Shown here piece by piece: positions 1 through 6,214 of a stretch of 7,205 nucleotides of DNA; positions within the stretch are counted from its first letter, which is position 1, and every line of letters starts with the position of its first letter. The position numbers and the translations under genes were made by a program. The stretch is from an uncultured Chitinophagaceae bacterium (GTDB taxonomy: Bacteria; Bacteroidota; Bacteroidia; Chitinophagales; Chitinophagaceae): contig CAMPGT010000204.1 of the NCBI GenBank assembly GCA_946885665.1, positions 1-7,205 on the forward strand, given 5' to 3'. Under the pieces are notes generated by a model, which did no database searches, had not been told where the DNA came from, and worked only from the letters and a program-made list of their open reading frames with translations.

Positions 1-1023
1 ATCGATAATCGAATGCCTTCGCGGCCCAGGCAGATTGCTTTTTTGAATATCCCGGGCAACCAGGGAATGGTGGTGAAAGGGACGACATTGCTTGCCGACA
101 TGTATGACTATTTAATTTCCATTGATATTTCAGATGTGAAAAATGCGCGCCTCACTTCCGTGATGCCGAATTTCTTTCAGGGAAGAAATCTTGCCTATTC
201 CGGCGACACCACCCGTATCGCCATTGGATACACGGTAAAAGATACAACTGTATATTACGACGAAAATACTCCCCGCTGGTATAACGACTGTGCGAATTGC
301 CCGTATACGTTGTCCAATTCCAGCGGTTATCAAAAAACGGCTCCTTCCGGTGTGGCCGGCTCCATGGCAGGCATGATTGTAATGAACGACTACCTCTATG
401 CTATTTCGAATCCCGGCACGCTGGGTATCGTGGACGTGAGCAAACCGGAAACGCCGGTGTTGAAATCACTTTTTCCAGCCGGCTTTAATCTTGAAACAGT
501 GTTTCCGTTGCACGACAAATTATTTCTTGGCGGCAACACCGGTATGTTCATCTACAGTGTTAATGATCCCGAAAATCCGGAAAAGCTTGGTGAATTCGTA
601 CACGGTTTTGCGTGTGACCCTGTAATAGCTGATGGTAATACGGCGTATGTGACCCTGCACACAGGTTCTGTATGCGGCAATGCGCTCAACGAGTTAAATG
701 CCGTGAATATTGCCGATCTCAAAAATCCCATGCTCATCAAATCTTATCCCATGACAAGCCCGAAAGGACTTTCAAAAGACGGTGATCTCTTATTTGTTTG
801 CGACGGTGACAGTGGCGTAAAATTATTTGATGCCTCGGATCCCGCTGAAATTGTCCTGAAGACGACCATCAACATCAGAGATTCGTATGATGTGATTGCA
901 CGCAACGGCCTGCTCATCGTAGTGACAGATGACGGCCTTTACCAGTACGACTATTCAGATATTGACCATATCGTGCGACTGGGTGTAATTGCGGCCCCAC
1001 ACAAGAAAATTCCGGTGCTGTAA
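1..1023 (+). CDS. LVIVD-repeat beta-propeller protein, 5'-truncated by window edge
   Basis: The reading frame is open from base 1. The first in-frame ATG (13) lies inside a repeat (IDNRMPSRPRQIAFLNIPGN), so the true start is upstream. About 340 residues are visible. Counting from that ATG, LVIVD-type units (variable stretch, 'ivDvsdp..P', then a new strand) appear at about 19-52, 120-157, 158-197, 200-245, 246-288 and 289-325; the clearest are GIVDVSKPETP and FIYSVNDPENP. This predicts a beta-propeller. Bacteroidota homologues are, from memory, about 400-residue lipoproteins, so the missing part should hold a signal peptide and lipobox; that cannot be seen here. An insertion at about 85-115 carries a C93-x-x-C96 pair, with further cysteines near 199 and 221. 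Its molecular role is unknown; an extracytoplasmic binding or scaffold role is a guess. It is followed after 108 bases by a same-strand gene. The family call is good, the function is not known. Confidence 0.88.
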   Translation: MDNRMPSRPRQIAFLNIPGNQGMVVKGTTLLADMYDYLISIDISDVKNARLTSVMPNFFQGRNLAYSGDTTRIAIGYTVKDTTVYYDENTPRWYNDCANCPYTLSNSSGYQKTAPSGVAGSMAGMIVMNDYLYAISNPGTLGIVDVSKPETPVLKSLFPAGFNLETVFPLHDKLFLGGNTGMFIYSVNDPENPEKLGEFVHGFACDPVIADGNTAYVTLHTGSVCGNALNELNAVNIADLKNPMLIKSYPMTSPKGLSKDGDLLFVCDGDSGVKLFDASDPAEIVLKTTINIRDSYDVIARNGLLIVVTDDGLYQYDYSDIDHIVRLGVIAAPHKKIPVL

Positions 1024-1042
1024 AAACAATTGCTGACAAGAA

Positions 1043-1058
1043 TCAGTTTATAAACTGA
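1043..1058. repeat. perfect 16-bp palindrome between the LVIVD gene and the 123-aa gene
   Basis: TCAGTTTATAAACTGA equals its own reverse complement over all 16 bases. It begins 20 bases after the LVIVD stop codon and ends 73 bases before the next start. In RNA it could fold as TCAGTT/AACTGA around TATA, but there is no U-run after it, so a canonical intrinsic terminator is not supported. A binding site for a dimeric regulator is equally possible. Confidence 0.45.
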
Positions 1059-1088
1059 ACTAAGTCATAGGTAGCCGTCGCTGGATAC

Positions 1089-1148
1089 ATGAATTTGCAG
1101 ACTATACGCTCACTCCTCAAAAAAAAGTATTATGAATCTGCAAATTGA
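1089..1148 (+). other. short leader ORF, near-copy of the start of the downstream gene
   Basis: An ATG at 1089 opens a 19-codon frame starting MNLQTIRSLL and ending at TGA 1146-1148, inside the first codons of the gene at 1132. Its start matches that gene's own (MNLQ-IDDSK-TIRDL) if five residues are skipped. At the DNA level, 1089-1100 and 1132-1143 agree at 10 of 12 positions, and both are followed by GACTAT. It may be a remnant of a partial duplication, a translated leader peptide, or chance. Nothing shows that it is translated. Confidence 0.25.
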
Positions 1149-1503
1149 CGACAGTAAGACTATCAGGGACCTGCAGGAAAGATTTTCATTATCGTTTCCG
1201 GGATTCAGAATTGAACTTTGCAATAAGCCCCATCATTGGGAAGAGGTATGTGAAGAAGGACACTTTCTTTCGTCTATGCGAAGCCTGGGATCGGTGAGAA
1301 AAAATCATCATCCCGGTGTACTTGAAATCCGGTCGTCGCAAAAAATAGGCGAGATAGAAGAGCGGTTTCGTAACCTGTTTGGGCTGAATGTGCAGATATT
1401 TTTTAAGAGCAACGGCAAATGGATACAAACCGTGATATCCGATAATCTTACCATTGCCGATGTAAAAAAGCAAACAGCGGCTATGCCTACGCTCATGCTT
1501 TAA
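1132..1503 (+). CDS. conserved hypothetical protein with two homologous halves (123 aa)
   Basis: This small soluble protein has no signal peptide or membrane segment. It resembles, from memory, an uncharacterised family common in Bacteroidota; no function is known. It shows a clear internal repeat. Residues 1-38 (LQIDDSKTIRDLQERF, then RIELC and a Trp) align with 62-99 (LEIRSSQKIGEIEERF, then VQIFF and a Trp), including the shared 'ERF...F' and the closing aromatic. Each half also ends in a similar segment (LGSVRK at 52-57, IADVKK at 108-113). The pattern suggests strand, helix, strand, strand, helix in each half, compatible with a small alpha/beta fold, but the fold is inferred. The ATG at 1132 is preceded by an A-rich tract, as is usual for start sites in this phylum, with no Shine-Dalgarno. 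It converges on the dehydrogenase gene. Coding status is well supported by the repeat. Confidence 0.8.
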   Translation: MNLQIDDSKTIRDLQERFSLSFPGFRIELCNKPHHWEEVCEEGHFLSSMRSLGSVRKNHHPGVLEIRSSQKIGEIEERFRNLFGLNVQIFFKSNGKWIQTVISDNLTIADVKKQTAAMPTLML

Positions 1504-1504
1504 T

Positions 1505-1517
1505 GCAAACGATTTGC
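1505..1517. terminator. possible small bidirectional hairpin between converging stops
   Basis: GCAAA-CGA-TTTGC fills the 14-base gap between the two converging stop codons almost exactly. Outer ATGCT (1495-1499) and AGCAT (1522-1526) could add a second stem. The inner stem is only 5 bp and no long T-run follows on either strand, so this is a weak call. Confidence 0.25.
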
Positions 1518-2534
1518 TCAGAGCATCATCACCATGGCTTTGATGACCGTTGTGTCGGCATCAAACAATCGTGGAAATTCAGTTAACATATTCTCGAACG
1601 GTATTCGCCGGGTGATGTATTTCTGCGGTTTCAGCAGCCCGTTTCTGATGTTTTTTATCACGTATTCGAAGTCGGCCCTTGTGGCGTTCCTGCTGCTCAT
1701 CAGTGTTGTTTCGCGCTTATGAAATTCGGGGTGGCTGAAGGAGAAGTTTTCTTTCTGCAGGCCGATCAGCACGTAAGTACCGCTGTGTGCCAGGTAATCC
1801 AGGCCCTTGTTGATGGCGTTAATATTTCCCGTTGCATCGATTACCACTGTTGGCATTTCGCCGTTTGTCAGCGCCCTGAGCTGGCCGGTCACATCTTCTG
1901 TCGTGGGGTCGATCGTGGCATGTACGTTGAGGTGATGCGCGCAAAAAGAAAGCCTGTTGTTGTTCGTATCCAGCGCGATCACTTTCGCCCCTTTCAATAT
2001 TGCCAGTTCCATCGTTCCCAAACCAATCGGTCCCGCACCCATCACCAGCACAAATTCGCCGGGTTCAATGGCTGCGCGAGCAACGCCGTGAGCGCCGATG
2101 GCCAGCGGTTCAACAAGAGAAAGGTCGTCGTAGCTCAATCCTTCGCCGTGAACGAGGAATGACGATGGAACGGAAACGAGCTCCGACAGGCCCCCGTCCA
2201 TGTGTACGCCGAAAACGCGCAGGTTGGCGCAGCAGTTTGGCCGGTTTCTCCTGCAGGCAACGCAATGGCCGCAGTTGAAATAGGGAAGAAAAGTAACTTT
2301 TTCCAGCGGTTGAAAGCCCGCCGCTCCGCCGGTGTCCACCAAATCTCCGGCAAGCTCATGGCCGGGTATGCGTGGGTAGGTGAAGTAGGGCTGTGTGCCC
2401 TGGTAGGCGTGAAGGTCGGTGCCGCAAATGCCCACGCTTTTTATCCGTATGATGGCATTCCCTTTTTGCGGAATGGGGTCCGCGGCTTCTCCAAATGTTA
2501 ATTGCAATGGCGATGCATAAGCAAGTGTCTTCAT
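1518..2534 (-). CDS. zinc-dependent MDR alcohol/sugar-acid dehydrogenase, LgoD/YjjN-like
   Basis: This 338-residue cytoplasmic medium-chain dehydrogenase is predicted to oxidise a secondary alcohol with NAD+. The N-terminal GroES-like domain has the catalytic zinc motif GICGTDLH (Cys37) and GHE (His59, Glu60), with Glu142 in VEPLAIGAHG. A structural zinc loop with Cys88, Cys91, Cys94 and Cys102 is complete. The Rossmann domain has GAGPIG (166-171), and Asp189 at the end of the second strand favours NAD over NADP. QPYFTYPR, PEFHKRET (269-276) and SRNAT (281-285) are strongly reminiscent of E. coli L-galactonate 5-dehydrogenase (LgoD/YjjN) as I remember it. The substrate is therefore probably a sugar acid or polyol, but no sugar-catabolic partner lies in the window to confirm it. 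The length is normal and no key residue is missing. The ATG at 2534 gives the expected N-terminus. A hairpin-like inverted repeat sits directly upstream. Threonine or sorbitol dehydrogenase activity is the main alternative. Confidence 0.93.
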   Translation of the reverse strand: MKTLAYASPLQLTFGEAADPIPQKGNAIIRIKSVGICGTDLHAYQGTQPYFTYPRIPGHELAGDLVDTGGAAGFQPLEKVTFLPYFNCGHCVACRRNRPNCCANLRVFGVHMDGGLSELVSVPSSFLVHGEGLSYDDLSLVEPLAIGAHGVARAAIEPGEFVLVMGAGPIGLGTMELAILKGAKVIALDTNNNRLSFCAHHLNVHATIDPTTEDVTGQLRALTNGEMPTVVIDATGNINAINKGLDYLAHSGTYVLIGLQKENFSFSHPEFHKRETTLMSSRNATRADFEYVIKNIRNGLLKPQKYITRRIPFENMLTEFPRLFDADTTVIKAMVMML

Positions 2535-2535
2535 T

Positions 2536-2556
2536 CTTTGCAGTTATGCTGCAAAG
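2536..2556 (-). promoter_or_regulatory. 8-bp inverted repeat abutting the dehydrogenase start codon
   Basis: CTTTGCAG-TTATG-CTGCAAAG is a perfect 8-bp inverted repeat with a 5-base spacer. It ends one base before the ATG when read on the minus strand. The minus strand also reads TTTCTTTG across the distal arm (one mismatch to the TAnnTTTG -7 element), with no convincing -33 partner. The repeat may be an operator at the transcription start or a hairpin covering the ribosome landing site. Confidence 0.4.
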
Positions 2557-2608
2557 AAAAGCGATGTTTTTAATTGCCCGAAAACAATTGCGAAGCTTAG
2601 AGACGGCG

Positions 2609-2815
2609 TTATCTCACATTACGGGCAATGTATCTCAGGAAGACACAAAAGCTCGAAACAAGCAACAGCGAGTGCCAGGAAATAACGGAGATGTGCAGAT
2701 GTCCCTCTCTTCTGTTAAAGGAATTGCTGACCGAATGATTGGTCAGGTAAAAAATGATGGCCAGGCCAAGCATGGACAAAATGAGTACGTCCAGCAACTG
2801 GGTATACGTTTTCAT
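2609..2815 (-). CDS. possible small two-helix membrane protein (68 aa)
   Basis: I do not recognise a family. The frame encodes a short basic N-terminus, one hydrophobic helix at about 7-25 (LLDVLILSMLGLAIIFYL), a polar basic loop at about 26-42 with NRREGHLH, a second hydrophobic stretch at about 43-62 and a basic tail (RYIARNVR). This is a plausible inner-membrane hairpin protein. It sits between two same-strand genes, 105 bases after the permease stop and 74 bases before the dehydrogenase start, and would fill an otherwise empty stretch of 386 bases. There is no Shine-Dalgarno, and no good promoter is visible. The overlapping plus-strand frame (2495-2878) is of low quality and runs into the dehydrogenase start, so the minus-strand reading is preferred. 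It could still be a chance ORF. Confidence 0.42.
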   Translation of the reverse strand: MKTYTQLLDVLILSMLGLAIIFYLTNHSVSNSFNRREGHLHISVISWHSLLLVSSFCVFLRYIARNVR

Positions 2816-2882
2816 CGGGCGATTGTTTTCAAGGTACGGTTCGGATCGAACTTAAAACTGAAAACAGGCGCTTTGTAGTATG

Positions 2883-2903
2883 CGCTAAGGGTATTTTTTA
2901 GCG
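2883..2903. terminator. weak stem-loop downstream of the permease
   Basis: CGCTAA (2883-2888) and TTAGCG (2898-2903) can pair around a 9-base A/T-rich loop, beginning 17 bases past the permease stop on the minus strand. The 6-bp stem and lack of a terminal U-run on that strand make termination only a possibility. Confidence 0.2.
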
Positions 2904-2920
2904 GGTTTCCGGGAAAAACA

Positions 2921-5347
2921 TCACTCCGAACGGAGGCTTTTCACCGGGTTGGCTATGGCCGCCCGTATGGTCAGGAACGACACGGTGGCAAGGGCGATGA
3001 TCGCCGTGAGCAATGCCGCGGCAATGAATATCCACCAGGAAATGGTAATCCGGTAGGCAAACTCCGACAGCCATTTGTTCATCGCGTACCAGGCAACGGG
3101 AAAAGCGATGACCGCTGCCAGCAGTACCAGCACCATAAAATCTTTCGAAAGCAGGAAAACGATGTGGTTAACGTTCGCTCCCAGCACTTTGCGTATTCCC
3201 ACCTCCTTCATGCGCTGTGAAATGGCGAAGGAAGAAAGTCCAAATAAGCCCAGGCAGGCAATAAAAATGGCGATTCCGGTAAATATCGAAAAGATAGTTC
3301 CCTGTCTTTCCTGAGCCTCGTACAGCCTGGCGAAGTTCTCGTCCATGAACGTGTACTCGAATGGTATTTCGGGAAGAAATTGTTTCCAGGTCTGTTCAAT
3401 TTTGCTGAGTGCGGCCGGAACGTTTCCGCCTTCCACTTTGACCGATATTCTTCCAAAGTCCTCTTCGCCTTTCGGGTATAGCAGCACCAGCGGAACAATC
3501 TTCTGCAGCAGCGATTCGAAGTTGAAGTCATTGATCACCCCGATTATTTTTCCTCTCCTACCCCCATAGCTGAAATTTTTTCCCACAGCATCCTGGTTGG
3601 AGGGCAGCCCGATAACTTTCACTGCCGATTCGTTGAGCACATATGCTGAAGTGTCGGTGCCGAAATCTTTCGAAAAAGTTCTCCCGGCCATCGCGTGAAT
3701 ACCGTAAGCGCTGATAAAATACTCATCAACCGCCAGATATTTTATATCTGCGTTGGTGGGGGCGAGTGAATCGCCGGTTTGTATTTCAGCGCCCTGCGTG
3801 TCCAATAGTCTGCCGCTTGGAATGCGCGAAGAGCGCGTCACTTCCCTGATGGATGCACTCGAGGTAAGGGCGCTGCGAAAAGAATCAAAACGCTTATTCA
3901 ATGCGTCGTTGTAGGGTATGGTAACGATGTGTTCCTTATCAAAACCCAAAGGTTTATGCTGCATGAACCATAGCTGCCGGTAAACGACCACCGTGGCAAT
4001 GATCAGCACAATGGACAGCGTAAACTGGACGGTGACGAGCACCTTGCGAAAAGAAATGGAAGAGCTTCCGGGTTTAAATAATCCTTTCAGTACACGTGAC
4101 GGTACGAAGGAAGACATAAATAGCGCCGGATAGATGCCCGAAACGAGGCCCACGAACAACGGGATGCCGATCAGCACACCCATCCACAGCGGCTGCCGGA
4201 AAACCGCAAACGACAGTTGCGTTCCGGACAGGTTGTTAAGGAAAGGAAGACACAAAAGGGTCAGCAGAATTGCGCCACCCATAGCCATCACCGTTATTGC
4301 TACTGATTCGGTGAGGAACTGGCGGATAATTTCCTTTCTTTCGGCGCCCACCACTTTGCGGATGCCAATTTCTTTTGCCCGCAGAGCGGAGCGCGCCGTA
4401 GAAAGGTTCATGTAGTTAATACATGCAATGAGCAGGATGAATAAGGCAATGGCTGAAAAGATATATACACGTTTAATGTCACCATTTTCTTCGGCCTCGG
4501 AATCGAGGTGCGAGCGCAGATGAATATCGGTGAGACGCTGCAGGGTGAGCGAGGTCCACTTGCTGGGTTTTACCCTGGCGCCGGGTTCAACAAATACTTT
4601 ATCGAGGAACGAGGGGAACTTTGCTTCCACCTGTTGAATATCGGTGTTGGGGAAAAACCTGAGGTAGGTGAGAAAAGAATTGTTCGACCAGTTCGTTCTC
4701 AGGTTTTCGGCGCCATAAATATCCGGATCGTTGAGTGTTTTGAACGACACCATCACTGAAGGGTGAAGATGTGAATTGGCAGGAAAGGCTTTGTAAACGC
4801 CGGTTACCTTAAAATCTTTCGTGTTGTCGATCCGCACCACTTTGTTCATCGGATCTTCGCTGCCGAAATATTTTGCGGCCACTTCTTCTGAAAGCATCAC
4901 CGAATAAGGTTCGCCCAGGGCGGTGCGGGGATTTCCTTTGGTTACGTTTACTTTAAAAATACCGAAGAGATTTTCATCGGCGAAATAGACGTCATATTCA
5001 GTGAAGACTTTCTCCTTGTACCTGACCGATACATTTGAAGCGCCAAGGAGCTGCGTCATCTTTTCAATTTGCGGAAATTCATGTTTCAGCAGGGGGCCGA
5101 CGGGCGGGGCGACGGTTCCGAGATGCAGCGACACGTTTCCGTTTTCCTGGTTCCTGAAAACGCGCGTTACCCGGTACAGGTTTTCCGGATGGTCGTTGTA
5201 TTTGTCGTAACTCAGCTCATGCAATATGTAAATGATGATCAGCAGGCAGGAAGCGATGCCGACGGTGAGTCCGAACAGGTTGACGAAGGAAATGAATTTG
5301 TGTCTTGAGATGTTGCGTAAAGCAATTTTGAGATGGTTCCTGAACAT
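2921..5347 (-). CDS. MacB/FtsX-type ABC transporter permease (808 aa)
   Basis: This inner-membrane protein of the MacB/FtsX permease class has the long two-module form common in Bacteroidota. Helix 1 is at about 21-43. A periplasmic MacB_PCD-like domain follows at about 44-290. The first FtsX core has helices at about 293-314, 346-368 and 388-412. Helix 5 at about 435-457 starts the second module, with another periplasmic domain at 458-683 and a second FtsX core at about 684-706, 733-755 and 770-793. The cytoplasmic coupling motif KEIGIRKVVGA (325-335) recurs as KEVGIRKVLGA (714-724), showing an internal duplication. The family couples ATP hydrolysis on a separate subunit to mechanical work or export across the envelope (lipoproteins, peptides, drugs); the substrate here is unknown. 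No ATP-binding subunit is encoded in the window. The N-terminus MFRNHLKIALRNISRHK is the usual start for this class. The gene is divergent from the lipoprotein gene, 225 bases apart. Confidence 0.95.
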   Translation of the reverse strand: MFRNHLKIALRNISRHKFISFVNLFGLTVGIASCLLIIIYILHELSYDKYNDHPENLYRVTRVFRNQENGNVSLHLGTVAPPVGPLLKHEFPQIEKMTQLLGASNVSVRYKEKVFTEYDVYFADENLFGIFKVNVTKGNPRTALGEPYSVMLSEEVAAKYFGSEDPMNKVVRIDNTKDFKVTGVYKAFPANSHLHPSVMVSFKTLNDPDIYGAENLRTNWSNNSFLTYLRFFPNTDIQQVEAKFPSFLDKVFVEPGARVKPSKWTSLTLQRLTDIHLRSHLDSEAEENGDIKRVYIFSAIALFILLIACINYMNLSTARSALRAKEIGIRKVVGAERKEIIRQFLTESVAITVMAMGGAILLTLLCLPFLNNLSGTQLSFAVFRQPLWMGVLIGIPLFVGLVSGIYPALFMSSFVPSRVLKGLFKPGSSSISFRKVLVTVQFTLSIVLIIATVVVYRQLWFMQHKPLGFDKEHIVTIPYNDALNKRFDSFRSALTSSASIREVTRSSRIPSGRLLDTQGAEIQTGDSLAPTNADIKYLAVDEYFISAYGIHAMAGRTFSKDFGTDTSAYVLNESAVKVIGLPSNQDAVGKNFSYGGRRGKIIGVINDFNFESLLQKIVPLVLLYPKGEEDFGRISVKVEGGNVPAALSKIEQTWKQFLPEIPFEYTFMDENFARLYEAQERQGTIFSIFTGIAIFIACLGLFGLSSFAISQRMKEVGIRKVLGANVNHIVFLLSKDFMVLVLLAAVIAFPVAWYAMNKWLSEFAYRITISWWIFIAAALLTAIIALATVSFLTIRAAIANPVKSLRSE

Positions 5348-5572
5348 CCGGCTTCATTTATTCCGGGAAAATAGCCAAACGGTTGCCAACTTTGCAGTGG
5401 GTTATGAATCAGTTTTTTACATAAAAGTTCCGGCTGGCTGTGTTCGGTATTGGTACACTCAGTGTCTGAAGGCGAACTGCGTCCGCCCAATCGATATTTT
5501 TTTACCCGTTGGCGAATTCGTAACTTAATGGGGGCCTCTTGTCAGAAATCAGCCAGTTATGCCGGGCAGTAT
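5348..5572. other. 225-base divergent intergenic region, no clear promoter
   Basis: This region separates the permease start (minus) from the lipoprotein start (plus) and should hold both promoters. I find only imperfect -7-like elements on the plus strand (CAACTTTG at 5387-5394, TATTTTTT at 5495-5502), neither with a -33 partner, and nothing convincing on the minus strand. An 11-base palindrome, ACACT-C-AGTGT, lies at 5455-5465 and might be an operator, but such short palindromes are common by chance. Confidence 0.4.
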
Positions 5573-6136
5573 ATGAAAAGTTTCACCTTTATTTTCTTCC
5601 TCGTTGCTGCAATACTTTTACTTCCCCATTGTACGAAATCTATTGCCCGCGGCCGTTTCGACAGGCCCAACCCGCGGCCCGATACCCGTGAGCTTTTCGG
5701 CTGCCGCATCAATGGGGTCGCCTATAATCCGCAGCGGCTGGACCCTGTATTGCTGGGCAGTTGCTTCTACCGCTCCACTTACGGTGGAGATTTCGGCTGG
5801 ATATTCAAGATGGATGGCGAAAGGCACAACGTTGGGTGCCGCTCTTTTTCCATAGGCTTTGTGCTCGACAGCGTAATGCTCGAGGAAGGAAAAACATACC
5901 TGCTCGGAAACCAGGGCCCCAGGAACAATTATGGCCGGTATTATTTAAACTCTACCTGCGATCAAAGCACCCTTGAATTATACACGAACGACAATGAACC
6001 GGGGCAGGTCACCATCACCTACTTTGACCCCGTTGATAAATCCGTGTCGGGAACGTTTTCTTTTACAGTCAGCGACAATAACGGGAATGTGTATGAAATC
6101 AGTCACGGCGTATTCGACCGGCATTACGAGAATTAA
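5573..6136 (+). CDS. DUF6252-like lipoprotein with four additional cysteines (187 aa)
   Basis: Starting at the ATG at 5573, the protein has a lipoprotein signal: MKSF, a hydrophobic stretch at 5-18, and the lipobox-like LPHC with the lipidated Cys at 20. A frame extension to the ATG at 5450 would bury this signal under 41 polar residues, so the internal start is chosen. The mature part is predominantly beta: FGCRINGVAYNP at 42-53, then VTITYFDPVDKSVSGTFSF at 146-164 and YEISHGVFD at 174-182. The 'tI..fD...ksvsGtFsFt......v.is.G.Fd' ending is the pattern I associate with the DUF6252 lipoproteins of Bacteroidota. Cys44, Cys64, Cys89 and Cys129 are spaced so that two periplasmic or surface disulfides are possible. 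The function is unknown. It is transcribed alone, divergent from the permease and converging on the DoxX-like gene. The lipoprotein call is firm, the family call is moderate. Confidence 0.82.
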   Translation: MKSFTFIFFLVAAILLLPHCTKSIARGRFDRPNPRPDTRELFGCRINGVAYNPQRLDPVLLGSCFYRSTYGGDFGWIFKMDGERHNVGCRSFSIGFVLDSVMLEEGKTYLLGNQGPRNNYGRYYLNSTCDQSTLELYTNDNEPGQVTITYFDPVDKSVSGTFSFTVSDNNGNVYEISHGVFDRHYEN

Positions 6137-6183
6137 GCGATCCCGTATTCAACAGCAGTCACAGAATGATCAGTAGTGCGGGT

Positions 6184-6214
6184 GCGAATGCGAATGCATG
6201 CAAAGCCTTTATGC
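6184..6214. terminator. possible hairpin and GCGAAT repeat between converging genes
   Basis: GCGAAT occurs twice in tandem at 6184-6195. Just after it, GCAT..AAAG (6196-6205) can pair with CTTTATGC (6207-6214), with a 2-base bulge, overlapping the DoxX-like gene's stop codon. It is placed where a bidirectional terminator would be expected, but the stem is imperfect and the loop minimal. Confidence 0.2.

Noticed and set aside
1719..2162. 147-codon plus-strand frame opposite the dehydrogenase gene
   Set aside because: It lies entirely antisense to a gene with intact catalytic motifs. Its translation has no recognisable domain and looks like a mirror of the real frame.
2573..2629. Inverted repeat ATTGCCCG/CGGGCAAT with a 41-base spacer
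   Set aside because: The spacer is long, one arm lies in the end of the small ORF and no T-run follows. An 8-bp match at this distance is easily fortuitous.
2495..2878. 127-codon plus-strand frame across the dehydrogenase start and the gap
   Set aside because: It overlaps the dehydrogenase start antisense, is rich in Gln, Lys and Asn without domain character, and competes with a more protein-like two-helix frame on the minus strand.
3176..4375. Similar DNA at 3176-3208 and 4343-4375
   Set aside because: This is not a mobile or recombination repeat. Both copies encode the KE-GIRKV-GA coupling motif of the two FtsX modules within one permease.
5455..5465. ACACTCAGTGT palindrome upstream of the lipoprotein gene as an operator
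   Set aside because: It has only 5-bp arms and no promoter nearby; too short to support without conservation data.
5450..5572. Upstream in-frame start that would add 41 residues to the lipoprotein
   Set aside because: The extension is polar and would place the signal peptide and lipobox internally. The start at 5573 gives a textbook lipoprotein N-terminus.
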